Source: Gandjariella thermophila
GTDB lineage: Bacteria > Actinomycetota > Actinomycetes > Mycobacteriales > Pseudonocardiaceae
Reading direction: 5' to 3'
Length of the DNA stretch: 64,000 bases
Assembly (NCBI RefSeq): GCF_005405885.1
Contig: NZ_BJFL01000003.1
Span: forward strand, 186,001-250,000
The stretch's first letter is position 1. Every line of letters starts with the position of its first letter. The notes beneath the pieces are model-generated. The model was not told where the DNA came from and searched no databases. It saw only the letters and a program-made list of their open reading frames with translations. The translations under genes were made by a program, and so were the position numbers. This document shows, piece after piece, positions 33,978-42,632 of the stretch.

Positions 33978-35240
33978 TCAGCCCCGTAGACCGAGGAGTT
34001 GTGCCAGCGTCGTCGGTCCCTGCATGCCGGGCAGCCCGAGGACGCCGGGCAGCGGGTTCTGCCCGGGGCCGCCCGCGCTCCAGCCACTCTGCGAGTTGGT
34101 CTGGTCGCTCGGCGCGGACGCCGCCGGCGCCCTACCGCCGCGCGGTGCGTTCTGCGCCCCGCGCACGTCGCTCGGGCTGCCCGCCGGTTCGGCGCAGTAC
34201 GCCCTGGTGTTCAGCGGGTCGGGGTTGGTCGCGTTGCCGGGCCGCTTCTGGGTGCCCTCGTAGCCCTTGGTGCACGGCGGCGGGTCGAAGGAGTTCAGCG
34301 CCATGCCGAAGTGCGCGGTGCCGTCACCGGGCACGACGGTGTAGCCGCCGGCCACCGCGAGCGGGTAGGTCACGAACACCTGCTCCAGCCCGTTCGTGCG
34401 GGTCAGGAACACGTTGGAGGTGGTGAGCAAGTTCGCCACGACCACCCCGAGGTTGTGCCCGGACTCCCGCAGCAGGCCGTCGAACTGCGAGCCGGCCTGC
34501 GGCGCGCTGGTGATCAACCCGCGCAGGTCCGGGTCGGACTTCTTGAACTGCCCGGCCAGGGTGGCCAGGTCCCTGCTGAACGACTTGATCGCCGACGCCT
34601 CGTCGTTCTGCGTGCCCAGCACCGTGCGGCCGTCGGAGAGCAGCCGCTCGGTCTGCGGCAGGTGGTCGCTGGCCGCGCCGACGAGCGCGCGCTGGCTGTC
34701 CAGCAGCCGCTGCAGGTTCGGTCCCGCGCCCTGGAAGGCGGTGTCCAGCTCGTCCACCACGGTGCGCAGCGAGTCGGTGGGCACCGAGGCGGCGAAGGTG
34801 TCCAGGTTGGTCAGCAGCCCCTCCACCGGAGGCGGGGTCTCGGTGCGCTGCTGGGCGATCTGCGAGCCGTCCGCCAGGTACGGCCCGCCGTCCCGGTTGG
34901 GCCGCAGGTCGACGTACTGCTCACCGACGGCCGACCGGTCGGCCACCACCGCCCGGGTGTCCGAGGGGATCTTCGGTGCCGACGGGTCGATCTGCAGGTC
35001 GGCCTGGATCCCGTCGGCGGTCAGCCGGAGTTGGCCGACCCGGCCGACGGTGACGCCCCGGTAGGTGACCTCGGCGTTGGTGAAGATGCCGCCCGAGTCG
35101 GCGAGGTCGGCCTTCACCACGTAGCCGGAAGGACCGAACAGCCGCTCCAGTCCGGCGTAGCGCGCGCCCACGTAGCTCACGCCGAGCAGCGCGATCACCA
35201 CGAACGCGCCGATCTGCAGTCGGACCCTGTGGCTGAGCAT
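33978..35240 (-). CDS. mceF: Mce family protein MceF
   Basis: Substrate-binding subunit of a lipid-importing Mce ABC system. It is 420 aa with an N-terminal membrane anchor (LQIGAFVVIALLGVSYVGARY), then an MCE/MlaD domain (residues about 38-115, with VTYRGVTVGRVGQLRLTADG), a helical middle and a Pro/Ser/Gly-rich C-terminus. The position as sixth mce gene identifies it as MceF. The start shares one base with the mceE stop (TGATG). Confidence 0.9.
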   Translation of the reverse strand: MLSHRVRLQIGAFVVIALLGVSYVGARYAGLERLFGPSGYVVKADLADSGGIFTNAEVTYRGVTVGRVGQLRLTADGIQADLQIDPSAPKIPSDTRAVVADRSAVGEQYVDLRPNRDGGPYLADGSQIAQQRTETPPPVEGLLTNLDTFAASVPTDSLRTVVDELDTAFQGAGPNLQRLLDSQRALVGAASDHLPQTERLLSDGRTVLGTQNDEASAIKSFSRDLATLAGQFKKSDPDLRGLITSAPQAGSQFDGLLRESGHNLGVVVANLLTTSNVFLTRTNGLEQVFVTYPLAVAGGYTVVPGDGTAHFGMALNSFDPPPCTKGYEGTQKRPGNATNPDPLNTRAYCAEPAGSPSDVRGAQNAPRGGRAPAASAPSDQTNSQSGWSAGGPGQNPLPGVLGLPGMQGPTTLAQLLGLRG

Positions 35241-36430
35241 CAGTGACCACCATTCCCGAGCAGGTTGCCGAGCAGACCGCCCGAGCCACCGGACGAGTTA
35301 CCACTGGGGGCGCCACCGCCCCCGCTGGGCAGCGGCAGCGGTGGGCCGCTGTTGGGCAGGCTGATCGCCGGCTGCCGGGACCGCGACAGGTTGTCCACCA
35401 CGTCGCTGAAGTTGAGGTCCAGCTTGGCGAACAGGTTGGCGTAGTCGCCCTTCATGGCGTCCACCGCGGAGTCCGGGAACGGGTAGGTGAGCAGCAGCTG
35501 CAAGGCGTTGGGCAGCGACTGCCCGGCCGCGGCGAGCTGGTTCAGCGTCGGCGCGAGCGCCTTGAGGTCGGCCACCATGTCGTCCCGGCTCTTGTTGATC
35601 GTGTCGGTGGCCACCCCGGACAGCTTGTCCAGCGACTGCAACATGGTCACCAGCTGCCGGCGCTGGTCGGCGAGCACCTTGATGCCGGCCGGCACGGTGT
35701 CCAGCGCGGTGCCGATCTGGGCGCGCTGGGCGTTCAGCGTGCCGGACAGCCGGTTCAGCCCGTCCAGCGCCCTGGTGATGTCGCCTCGCCGCGCGTCCAG
35801 CCCGGTGACCAGGTTGTTCAGGTTGGCCAGCAGGCCGCGGATCTGGCTCTCGTTGCCGCTGGTGGCGTTGTTCAACTCCCGGGTGATGTCCTGGAGCTGG
35901 CCGATGCCGCCGCCGTTGAGCAGCAGCGACAGCGCGCCGAGCACCTCCTCGACCTCCGGGTTGCGGTTGGTCCGCTCCAGCGGGATGGTCGAGCCGTTGA
36001 TCAGCATGCCCTGCGGCTTGACGCCGGTGGGCGCGGCCAACTCGACATACTTCTCGCCGAGCAGGCTGGACTGGCGCAGCATCGCCACCGAGTTGGCCGG
36101 CAGGTGGACGTCCCCGTTCACCGCCACGACGACGTCCGCGGTCCAGCCGTCCTTGATCAGATTGATCGACTGGACCTTGCCCACCGGGACGTCGTTGACC
36201 TTCACCCCGGCCTGCGGCACCAGGTCGAGCACGTCCTTGAACTGCACGTGCACCTGGTAGGGGTGGTTGCCGAGGTCGGCGCCGCCGGGCAGCGGCATGC
36301 CGTAGACCCCGTTGAACCCGCAGCCGGCGACCGCGCCGACGACGGCCAGCCCGGCCACGGCGGCGGCCGCGGCCCTGGCCAGGCGGCGGGGGCGCGAAGC
36401 CCTGCCGGATGCCACAGTCGGCCCGTTCAC
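35240..36430 (-). CDS. mceE: Mce family lipoprotein MceE (LprK-like)
   Basis: A 396-aa protein with a lipoprotein signal: Arg-rich start, hydrophobic Ala/Val run, then the lipobox VAGC near residue 37. The MCE domain follows (VHVQFKDVLDLVPQAGVKVN to EKYVELAAP), then helical repeats and a Gly/Ser-rich tail. A lipidated fifth Mce protein is the family rule. It starts at GTG 36430, overlapping the mceD stop as GTGA, with GGAGG upstream. Confidence 0.9.
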   Translation of the reverse strand: MNGPTVASGRASRPRRLARAAAAAVAGLAVVGAVAGCGFNGVYGMPLPGGADLGNHPYQVHVQFKDVLDLVPQAGVKVNDVPVGKVQSINLIKDGWTADVVVAVNGDVHLPANSVAMLRQSSLLGEKYVELAAPTGVKPQGMLINGSTIPLERTNRNPEVEEVLGALSLLLNGGGIGQLQDITRELNNATSGNESQIRGLLANLNNLVTGLDARRGDITRALDGLNRLSGTLNAQRAQIGTALDTVPAGIKVLADQRRQLVTMLQSLDKLSGVATDTINKSRDDMVADLKALAPTLNQLAAAGQSLPNALQLLLTYPFPDSAVDAMKGDYANLFAKLDLNFSDVVDNLSRSRQPAISLPNSGPPLPLPSGGGGAPSGNSSGGSGGLLGNLLGNGGH

Positions 36431-37638
36431 CGGTGACCTCCCTGTGCCGTGGTCGACTGACCGGACAGCAGCGTGCCGACCACCGGCAGCGGCAGCGGCG
36501 GCAGCTTGCCTTGTTGCAGTGCGGAGATGGCCTGGCTGGAGCTGGGCAGCGGGACCGCCCCGCTGAGCACCGGGGCGAGCTGGCCACACGCCGTGGACAG
36601 GAAGGCCGGCACCTGCTTCGGCTGCGCCTGCTGGAGCAGCTTGCACACGGTGACCAGCGGCGGCTGGGTCAGCTCGTTGATGTCCGCGCGGGTGTCCAGC
36701 GTGCCGGACGCGGCGTTGTAGGCGTTCTGCAGGTTGCCCAGCGCGGTGGGGGCCACGTCGAGGATCTCCGCCAGCGAGTTGCGCTGGTCGACCAGCACCT
36801 GGGTGATGCTGGCTAGCTTGTCCACGTCACCCTTCAGCGCCGCGCGGTTGTCCTTGATGAAGGCCTGCACCTGGGCCAGCGCGACGGCCAGGTCATGCAG
36901 CGCCGCGCCGAGATCGTCCTTCTCGCCGGCGAGGAAGCCGCTCGTGTCGGCCAACTGCTGGTTGAACTGGCGCACCTGGTTGTCGTTCTGCGCCAGCATG
37001 GTGGTGAACTTCTGCAGGTTGTCCACCGTGGCGAAGAGGTCCTCGCGGGAGTCGGCGAGCGTACCGGTGGCCTGGCCAAGCTGGTTGATCACGTTGTTCA
37101 GCGCTTGGCCGTTGCCGTTCAGGTTCGCCGCCGCGGTGTTCAGCAGGTTGGACAGCGCCCCGTTCTTGTTCGCCCCGTTCGGGCCGAGCGCGGTGGTGAG
37201 CTGATTGAGGCTCTTGTACAGCTCGTCCAGCTCCACCGGGGTGGCGGTGCGCTCGCGCGGGATGACGGCGCCGTCGGTGAGCTGCGGCCCGCTGGTGTAG
37301 GTGGGGGTGAGCTGCACGTAGCGGTCACTGACCACGCTCGGCGCGACCACGACGGCCTTGGCGTCGGCCGGGACCTTCACGCTGCGGTCCACCGACATGT
37401 CCACTCGCACCGTGGTGCCCTGCGGCTGCACCGTGTCGATGCGGCCCACGCTCACCCCGAGCATCTTCACGTCCCCGCCGGGGTAGACCCCGACGGCCGC
37501 GGTGAAGTACGCGCTGATCCGCTTGGAATCGGCGTGCTGGAACGCCCACCACATCACGCCCGCGGCGACCAGTGCGAGCACGCACGCCACCGCGACTGCT
37601 CGGAAGACGTTCCGGCCGGCCCGGCTGGCCACGGTCAT
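36427..37638 (-). CDS. mceD: Mce family protein MceD
   Basis: A 403-aa protein with an N-terminal membrane anchor (residues about 12-34), an MCE domain (GVYPGGDVKMLGVSVGRIDT to DRYVQLTPTY) and a long helical region that would line the tunnel through the cell envelope. The ATG overlaps the mceC stop (ATGA). The longer open frame upstream is shadow. Confidence 0.9.
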   Translation of the reverse strand: MTVASRAGRNVFRAVAVACVLALVAAGVMWWAFQHADSKRISAYFTAAVGVYPGGDVKMLGVSVGRIDTVQPQGTTVRVDMSVDRSVKVPADAKAVVVAPSVVSDRYVQLTPTYTSGPQLTDGAVIPRERTATPVELDELYKSLNQLTTALGPNGANKNGALSNLLNTAAANLNGNGQALNNVINQLGQATGTLADSREDLFATVDNLQKFTTMLAQNDNQVRQFNQQLADTSGFLAGEKDDLGAALHDLAVALAQVQAFIKDNRAALKGDVDKLASITQVLVDQRNSLAEILDVAPTALGNLQNAYNAASGTLDTRADINELTQPPLVTVCKLLQQAQPKQVPAFLSTACGQLAPVLSGAVPLPSSSQAISALQQGKLPPLPLPVVGTLLSGQSTTAQGGHR

Positions 37639-38618
37639 GGTCGGCAGCCCTCCTGGTTGATCGGTCCCACCGCCGGCGGCAGCAGGCCGCAGATGTAGGT
37701 GTCGAACCACCGGCCGTTGCCCAGCGCGTTGGCGAACAACCGGTAGAAGGGAGCCATCTCCTGCAGGCTCTTGTTCAGGTTGTCCTGGTTGCGCTGGAGA
37801 ATCGCGGCCACCCGGTCGAGTTGCTGCAGGGCCGGGCGCAGCTGGTTGTTGTTGTCCGCCACCAGGCCCTGCAGTTGGATGGACAGTTGCTGCGTGCCCC
37901 GCAGCAGCTCGCTGATCGCGTCCTTGCGCTTGCGCACCTCGGCCAGCAGCAGGTTGCCGTCCGAGAGCAGTTGCTGGAACTGCTGGTCGCGGTCCGCCAG
38001 GGTCTTGGTGATCTGGCTGGTGTTGGCCACCAGCCTGGCCAACTGGTCGTCCCGCGAGGCGATCGTGTTGGACAGCGCGGACAGCCCGTTCAGCGCGCCG
38101 CGCACGTCGGCGGGCGAGTCACGGAAGGTATCCGAGATGACCGCGAAGCTCTTGGCGAGCTGCGTGGTGTCGATCTGCTCGACCGTGTTGGCCAGGCCGC
38201 CGAACGCCTCCTGCACGTCGTAGGGGGCGAAGGTGTGGCCGAGCGGGATCGGCGTAGACGGGTTGAGCGCCTGGGCGCCCTGCGGGTCCAGGGCCAGGTA
38301 CTTCTGCCCCAGCAGCGTCTTGATCTTGATGGCGGCGGTGGTCCGGTCGCCGACCCAGGCCTTGTCGACCATGAACGTCACCTTGACGTGGTTACCGTCC
38401 AGCGCCACGTCGGTGACCTTGCCGACCTTCACGCCGGCGATCCGGACCTCATCCTTGGGCTTGAGCCCGGCCGACTCGCTGAAGTCGGCCCGGTACGTCG
38501 TGCCGCCGCCGATGATGGGCAACTCGTCGGCGTTGAAGGCGGCCAGCACCAGCAGCGCGAGCACGGTCAGCCCGATCGCGCCGATGGCCAGGGGGTTACG
38601 TTCGCGGAACGGCTTCAT
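37635..38618 (-). CDS. mceC: Mce family protein MceC
   Basis: A 327-aa protein with an N-terminal anchor (NPLAIGAIGLTVLALLVLAAF) and an MCE domain (YRADFSESAGLKPKDEVRIA to GQKYLALDP), followed by helices and a C-terminal cysteine-containing segment (WFDTYICGLLPPAVGP). The ATG at 38618 overlaps the mceB stop; a GTG three codons earlier is less likely. Confidence 0.9.
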   Translation of the reverse strand: MKPFRERNPLAIGAIGLTVLALLVLAAFNADELPIIGGGTTYRADFSESAGLKPKDEVRIAGVKVGKVTDVALDGNHVKVTFMVDKAWVGDRTTAAIKIKTLLGQKYLALDPQGAQALNPSTPIPLGHTFAPYDVQEAFGGLANTVEQIDTTQLAKSFAVISDTFRDSPADVRGALNGLSALSNTIASRDDQLARLVANTSQITKTLADRDQQFQQLLSDGNLLLAEVRKRKDAISELLRGTQQLSIQLQGLVADNNNQLRPALQQLDRVAAILQRNQDNLNKSLQEMAPFYRLFANALGNGRWFDTYICGLLPPAVGPINQEGCRP

Positions 38619-39646
38619 CGGTGGCACCTCGGCTGCGTGGAGGGCAGCGCGGTCAGCGTGACCGGGTTGTTGATGATCGGCGGAAGGCTCGCCTGACCAC
38701 TGCCCTCGCAGAGGAAGAAGTTGAACCAGGACCCGTAGCTCGCGGTGTGGCTGATCGTGTCCAGCTTGCCGGGCAGGTGCGCCAGCACGCTGTTCACCAC
38801 GTCGCCGGAGTCCGCGAGGTTCCTGGACAGGTTGCCCAGCCCGGCGATGTCCTGCTTCAGTGGCGCCCTGCTGTCCTGCAGCAGGCCCGAGGTGGTGACC
38901 GTGAGGTCGCCCAGCGAGCTGATCGCGTCGCCGATCGGCTTGCGGTCCTCGGCCAGCCCGGAGACCAGTTGCTGCAACTGCACGACCAGGTCGGACAGCT
39001 CGTTGCCGCGCGCGTTCACGGTGTCCAGCACGCCGTTGAGGTTGTCGATGACCTGCCCGATCACCTGGTCCTTGCTGGCGATCGCCTGGGTCAGCGACGC
39101 GGTGTGCGCGAGCAGGCTGTCCACCGTGCCGCCCTCGCCCTGCAGCACCTGGATGATCTCGTAGGACAGCTTGTTGACGTCGTCCGGGGACAACGCCTGG
39201 AACAGTGGCTTGAAGCCGTTGAAGAGCGCGGTCAGGTCGAGCGCCGGCTTGGTGCGGTCCAGCGGGATCACCCCACCGGGCGGCAGCACCGCTCCCGGAC
39301 TGCCGGCGCCCTGATCCAGCGCGATATACCGCTGGCCGACCAGGTTGCGGTACTTGATGGTGGCGGTGACCGAGGCGGGCAGCCTGATGCCCTGGTCGAC
39401 GCTGAACTTCACCTCGGCGACCCGGCGGTCGGCGATGTCGATCTTGTCGACCTGGCCCACCCGGACGCCGGCGATGCGCACGTCGTCGCCCGGGTTGAGC
39501 GAGGTCACGTCGGTGAACCTGGCCGTGTAGTCACTCTTGGACGCCAGGTCCATGTTGGCGATGGTGATGCCGAGCAGCGTGGTGGCCAGCACGGTCACCG
39601 CCGCGAAGACGATTAGCTTGGTCAGGGGCGCGGCGATGCTCCTCAC
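38615..39646 (-). CDS. mceB: Mce family protein MceB
   Basis: A 343-aa protein with an N-terminal anchor (LTKLIVFAAVTVLATTLLGI), an MCE domain (YTARFTDVTSLNPGDDVRIA to GQRYIALDQ), a helical middle and a short cysteine-containing end (WFNFFLCEGSGQASLPPIIN). It overlaps mceA by four bases. Confidence 0.9.
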   Translation of the reverse strand: MRSIAAPLTKLIVFAAVTVLATTLLGITIANMDLASKSDYTARFTDVTSLNPGDDVRIAGVRVGQVDKIDIADRRVAEVKFSVDQGIRLPASVTATIKYRNLVGQRYIALDQGAGSPGAVLPPGGVIPLDRTKPALDLTALFNGFKPLFQALSPDDVNKLSYEIIQVLQGEGGTVDSLLAHTASLTQAIASKDQVIGQVIDNLNGVLDTVNARGNELSDLVVQLQQLVSGLAEDRKPIGDAISSLGDLTVTTSGLLQDSRAPLKQDIAGLGNLSRNLADSGDVVNSVLAHLPGKLDTISHTASYGSWFNFFLCEGSGQASLPPIINNPVTLTALPSTQPRCHR

Positions 39647-40998
39647 TTGAGCGTCACCTCCGCACCGCGGAACAGCGGGCCGACCAGCAGGCTGGTCCAG
39701 TTCGGCATGTCCTGGGGTTGCACCCCGAGTTGCGGCGCGAGCATGGCGGCCAGGAAGTCCTCCTCCGCGGGAGAGTTGGGCAGGCCGAGCCCGTACCCGG
39801 CCGACGAGGTCGACGTCGACTGCGGGCTGGTGGCCGTGGCCGGCGGGAGCACGCCGTCATTGGTGCTGCGCGCGGCCGGCGGCGCCTTGGAACCGTCCTT
39901 GACCGGACCGTCCGGCGGGTACTGCGGGAACGGCTCGGGCCGCGGGCTGATGTCGTAGCAGCGTGGCCCGCGCTTGTCGGCGTACTGCGGCTCGTCCTGG
40001 TTCGGCACGTACTTGCCGCGGTCCTTGGTGATCTCCAGGGTGACGTGCAGGCCGGGCTGGTTGGTGCCCTTGCCCCAGATCTGGTCCATCAGCGGCACCG
40101 ACTGCGCCATCTGCTTGAGGAAGCAGGGGTACGCCGGGGCGTACTTGGCCAGCACGTTCAGCGTCGGCTGGCTGGTGTCCGCGAGCTGGATCAGGTTGTT
40201 CTTGTTGGCCCGCAGGAAGCCGGTCAGGTCCTGCGAGGTGGTGGTCAGGGTGCTGTACAGGTTGGCCAGGTTGTTCTGCTGCTCGACCAGCGTCTTGCTG
40301 GTGGTCGCCATGTCGGACAGCGCCCGCACCAGGTTGGGGGCGGCCTGGCTGTAGGTGTCGGTGAAGGTGGCCAGTTGCTTGAGGTCCGCCTCCAAGTTGG
40401 GCAGTTGCTGGTTGAACTGGCCCAGGTACTGGTTGAGCTGCACCATGGTCTGGCCGAGCGGTTGGCCGCGGTTGGCCAGCGCCTGGGACAGCGCGGTCAG
40501 CGTGGTGGACAGCTTCTGCGGCTGCACCGCCTGCAGCAGCGGCATCAGGTTGGACAGCACGCGCTCCAGCTCGATGGCCGCGCCGGAACGGTCCTGGCCG
40601 ATGACGTCGCCCTTCTTGAGGTGCGCCGACGACGGGCTCTTCGGCGGCTCCAGGTCCACATACCGCTCGCCGAACAGCGTCTTGGGCAGCAGCTGGGCGG
40701 TGACGTTGGCCGGGATCATGTTCACCTTGTCCGGCTGCAGGGCCAACTCCACCACGGCCCCGTCGCCCTTCGAGGTGACCTTGCGAACCTCGCCGACGAT
40801 CAGGCCGCGCACCTTGACGTCGGATGCCTCCTGAAGCTGGTTGCCGACGTGGTCGGTCTGCAGGGTGACCGGGACGACGCTGGTGAAGGCCTGCTTGTAG
40901 ACCGCGACGGTCAGGCCGATCAGCGACACGATCACCACGATGAACAGCACGCCGAGCAGTCGGCGCCGCACCGTGGACAGGGTCGAGTGGGTGCTCAT
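39643..40998 (-). CDS. mceA: Mce family protein MceA
   Basis: A 451-aa protein with an N-terminal anchor (LLGVLFIVVIVSLIGLTVAV) and an MCE domain (VTLQTDHVGNQLQEASDVKV to GERYVDLEPP). A long helical section with repeated Gln/Leu pairs follows, then a Pro/Ser/Thr-rich C-terminal extension. It overlaps the second yrbE gene by four bases. It is the first mce gene after the permeases and probably forms the hexamer facing them. Confidence 0.9.
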   Translation of the reverse strand: MSTHSTLSTVRRRLLGVLFIVVIVSLIGLTVAVYKQAFTSVVPVTLQTDHVGNQLQEASDVKVRGLIVGEVRKVTSKGDGAVVELALQPDKVNMIPANVTAQLLPKTLFGERYVDLEPPKSPSSAHLKKGDVIGQDRSGAAIELERVLSNLMPLLQAVQPQKLSTTLTALSQALANRGQPLGQTMVQLNQYLGQFNQQLPNLEADLKQLATFTDTYSQAAPNLVRALSDMATTSKTLVEQQNNLANLYSTLTTTSQDLTGFLRANKNNLIQLADTSQPTLNVLAKYAPAYPCFLKQMAQSVPLMDQIWGKGTNQPGLHVTLEITKDRGKYVPNQDEPQYADKRGPRCYDISPRPEPFPQYPPDGPVKDGSKAPPAARSTNDGVLPPATATSPQSTSTSSAGYGLGLPNSPAEEDFLAAMLAPQLGVQPQDMPNWTSLLVGPLFRGAEVTLK

Positions 40999-41834
40999 CC
41001 GGCGATCCTCACCGTGGTCGTGGTGCCCCAGATGGCCAGGCTGAGGAAGAAGTCCAGCAGGTTGACGGCGACCAGCGTGGTGCGCACCGCGTGCCCGACG
41101 GCCACACCGACTCCGGCCGGACCGCCCTTGGCGCGGTAGCCGTAGTAGCAGTGCACCAGGATCACCACCACGCTGAAGCCGAGCACCTTGGCGAACGAGT
41201 AGAGGACGTCCTCCGGGGGCAGGAACAGGTTGAAGTAGTGGTCGTAGGTGCCCGCCGACTGCCCGTAGAAGTCCACGGTGATGGTGCGGGCGGCGACGTA
41301 GGAGGTGAGCAGGCCGATCACGTACAGCGGGATGACCGCGACGAAACCGGCGATCATGCGGGTGGTCACCAGGAAGGGCAGGCTCGGCACCCCCATCACC
41401 TCGAGCGCGTCGATCTCCTCGGAGATCCGCATCGCGCCGAGCTGCGCGGTGAAGCCGGAACCGACCGTCGCGGACAGTGCCAGCCCGGCGACCAGCGGCG
41501 CGATCTCGCGGGTGTTGAAGTACGCCGAGACGAAGCCGGCGAACGCCGAGGTACCGATCTGGTTCAGCGCGGTGTAGCCCTGCAGGCCGACGACCGTGCC
41601 GGTGAACACGGTCAGGCCGATCATCACGCCGATGGTGCCGCCGATCACGGCGAGCGCACCGCTGCCGAAGCTCACCTCGGCGAGCAGGCGGAGGATCTCC
41701 TTCATGTAGCGGCGCAGCGCCCTGGGCGTCCAGGCCAGCGCCCGCAGGTAGAACGAGAGCTGGTCGCCGTAGGCGTCGAGAGTCTCCAGCGGCCGGTTCG
41801 CCACGCGCCGCACGCGGTCACTGACGGTGGTCAT
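40995..41834 (-). CDS. yrbEB: YrbE family permease B (MlaE-like)
   Basis: A 279-aa membrane permease of the Mce ABC transporter with five to six hydrophobic segments. The conserved MlaE block GAMRISEEIDALEVMGVPSLPFLVTTR (interaction with the ATPase) is present and the stretch AGLALSATVGSGFTAQLGAM is typical. It is three bases downstream of yrbEA and overlaps mceA by four bases. Confidence 0.92.
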   Translation of the reverse strand: MTTVSDRVRRVANRPLETLDAYGDQLSFYLRALAWTPRALRRYMKEILRLLAEVSFGSGALAVIGGTIGVMIGLTVFTGTVVGLQGYTALNQIGTSAFAGFVSAYFNTREIAPLVAGLALSATVGSGFTAQLGAMRISEEIDALEVMGVPSLPFLVTTRMIAGFVAVIPLYVIGLLTSYVAARTITVDFYGQSAGTYDHYFNLFLPPEDVLYSFAKVLGFSVVVILVHCYYGYRAKGGPAGVGVAVGHAVRTTLVAVNLLDFFLSLAIWGTTTTVRIAG

Positions 41835-41837
41835 CGG

Positions 41838-42632
41838 TCACATCCCCTTCGGCGGCACGAGCTGCAGGTAGAGCGCGGTGAGGACGAAGTTCACCGCGAA
41901 CAGCAGCAGGAAGGTGATGACCACGGACTGGTTCACCGCGTCGCCGACGCCCTTCGGCCCGCCCGCGGGGTTGAGCCCGCGGTAGGCGGCCACGATGGCC
42001 GCGATGAAGCCGAAGATGAGCGCCTTGAACTCGCTGATCCACAGGTCCGGGAGCTGGGCGAGGGCGGCGAAGCTGGCCAGGTAGGCGCCCGGCGTACCGC
42101 CCTGCATGATCACGTTGAAGAAGTAGCCGCCAAGCACGCCGACCACGCTGACCATGCCGTTCAGCAGCACCGCGACCAGCATCGCGGCGAGCACCCTCGG
42201 CACCACCAGGCGCTGGATCGGCGAAACGCCGAGCACCTCCATCGCCGCGATCTCCTCGCGGATGGTGCGGGCGCCGAGGTCGGCGCAGATGGCCGAGCCG
42301 CCGGCGCCGGCCACCATCAGCGCGGTGACGATCGGGCTGGCCTGCTGGATGACCGCCAGAACGGACGCGGCGCCGGTGAACGACTGGGCGCCGAGCTGCC
42401 GGGTCAGCGAGCCGAGCTGGAGCGCGATCACCGCGCCGAACGGGATGGAGACCAGCGCGGTCGGCAGGATCGTCACGCTCGCGATGAACCAGCACTGCTG
42501 GACGAACTCGCGGACCTGGAACGGCCGGCGGAACGACTGGGCGGCGACGTCCAGGCCGAGCGCGAAGAGCTTGCCGGTCTCTCGCAACCCACCGGCGCCC
42601 GGGAAGCTGGCCCTGGTGGTGGGAGTGCTCAC
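41838..42632 (-). CDS. yrbEA: YrbE family permease A (MlaE-like)
   Basis: A 264-aa membrane permease, partner of yrbEB. The MlaE block ADLGARTIREEIAAMEVLGVSPIQRLVVPR is intact. The GTG at 42632 overlaps the ATPase stop as GTGA and has GGGGAGGG upstream; the eight-codon longer start is less likely. Confidence 0.92.
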   Translation of the reverse strand: MSTPTTRASFPGAGGLRETGKLFALGLDVAAQSFRRPFQVREFVQQCWFIASVTILPTALVSIPFGAVIALQLGSLTRQLGAQSFTGAASVLAVIQQASPIVTALMVAGAGGSAICADLGARTIREEIAAMEVLGVSPIQRLVVPRVLAAMLVAVLLNGMVSVVGVLGGYFFNVIMQGGTPGAYLASFAALAQLPDLWISEFKALIFGFIAAIVAAYRGLNPAGGPKGVGDAVNQSVVITFLLLFAVNFVLTALYLQLVPPKGM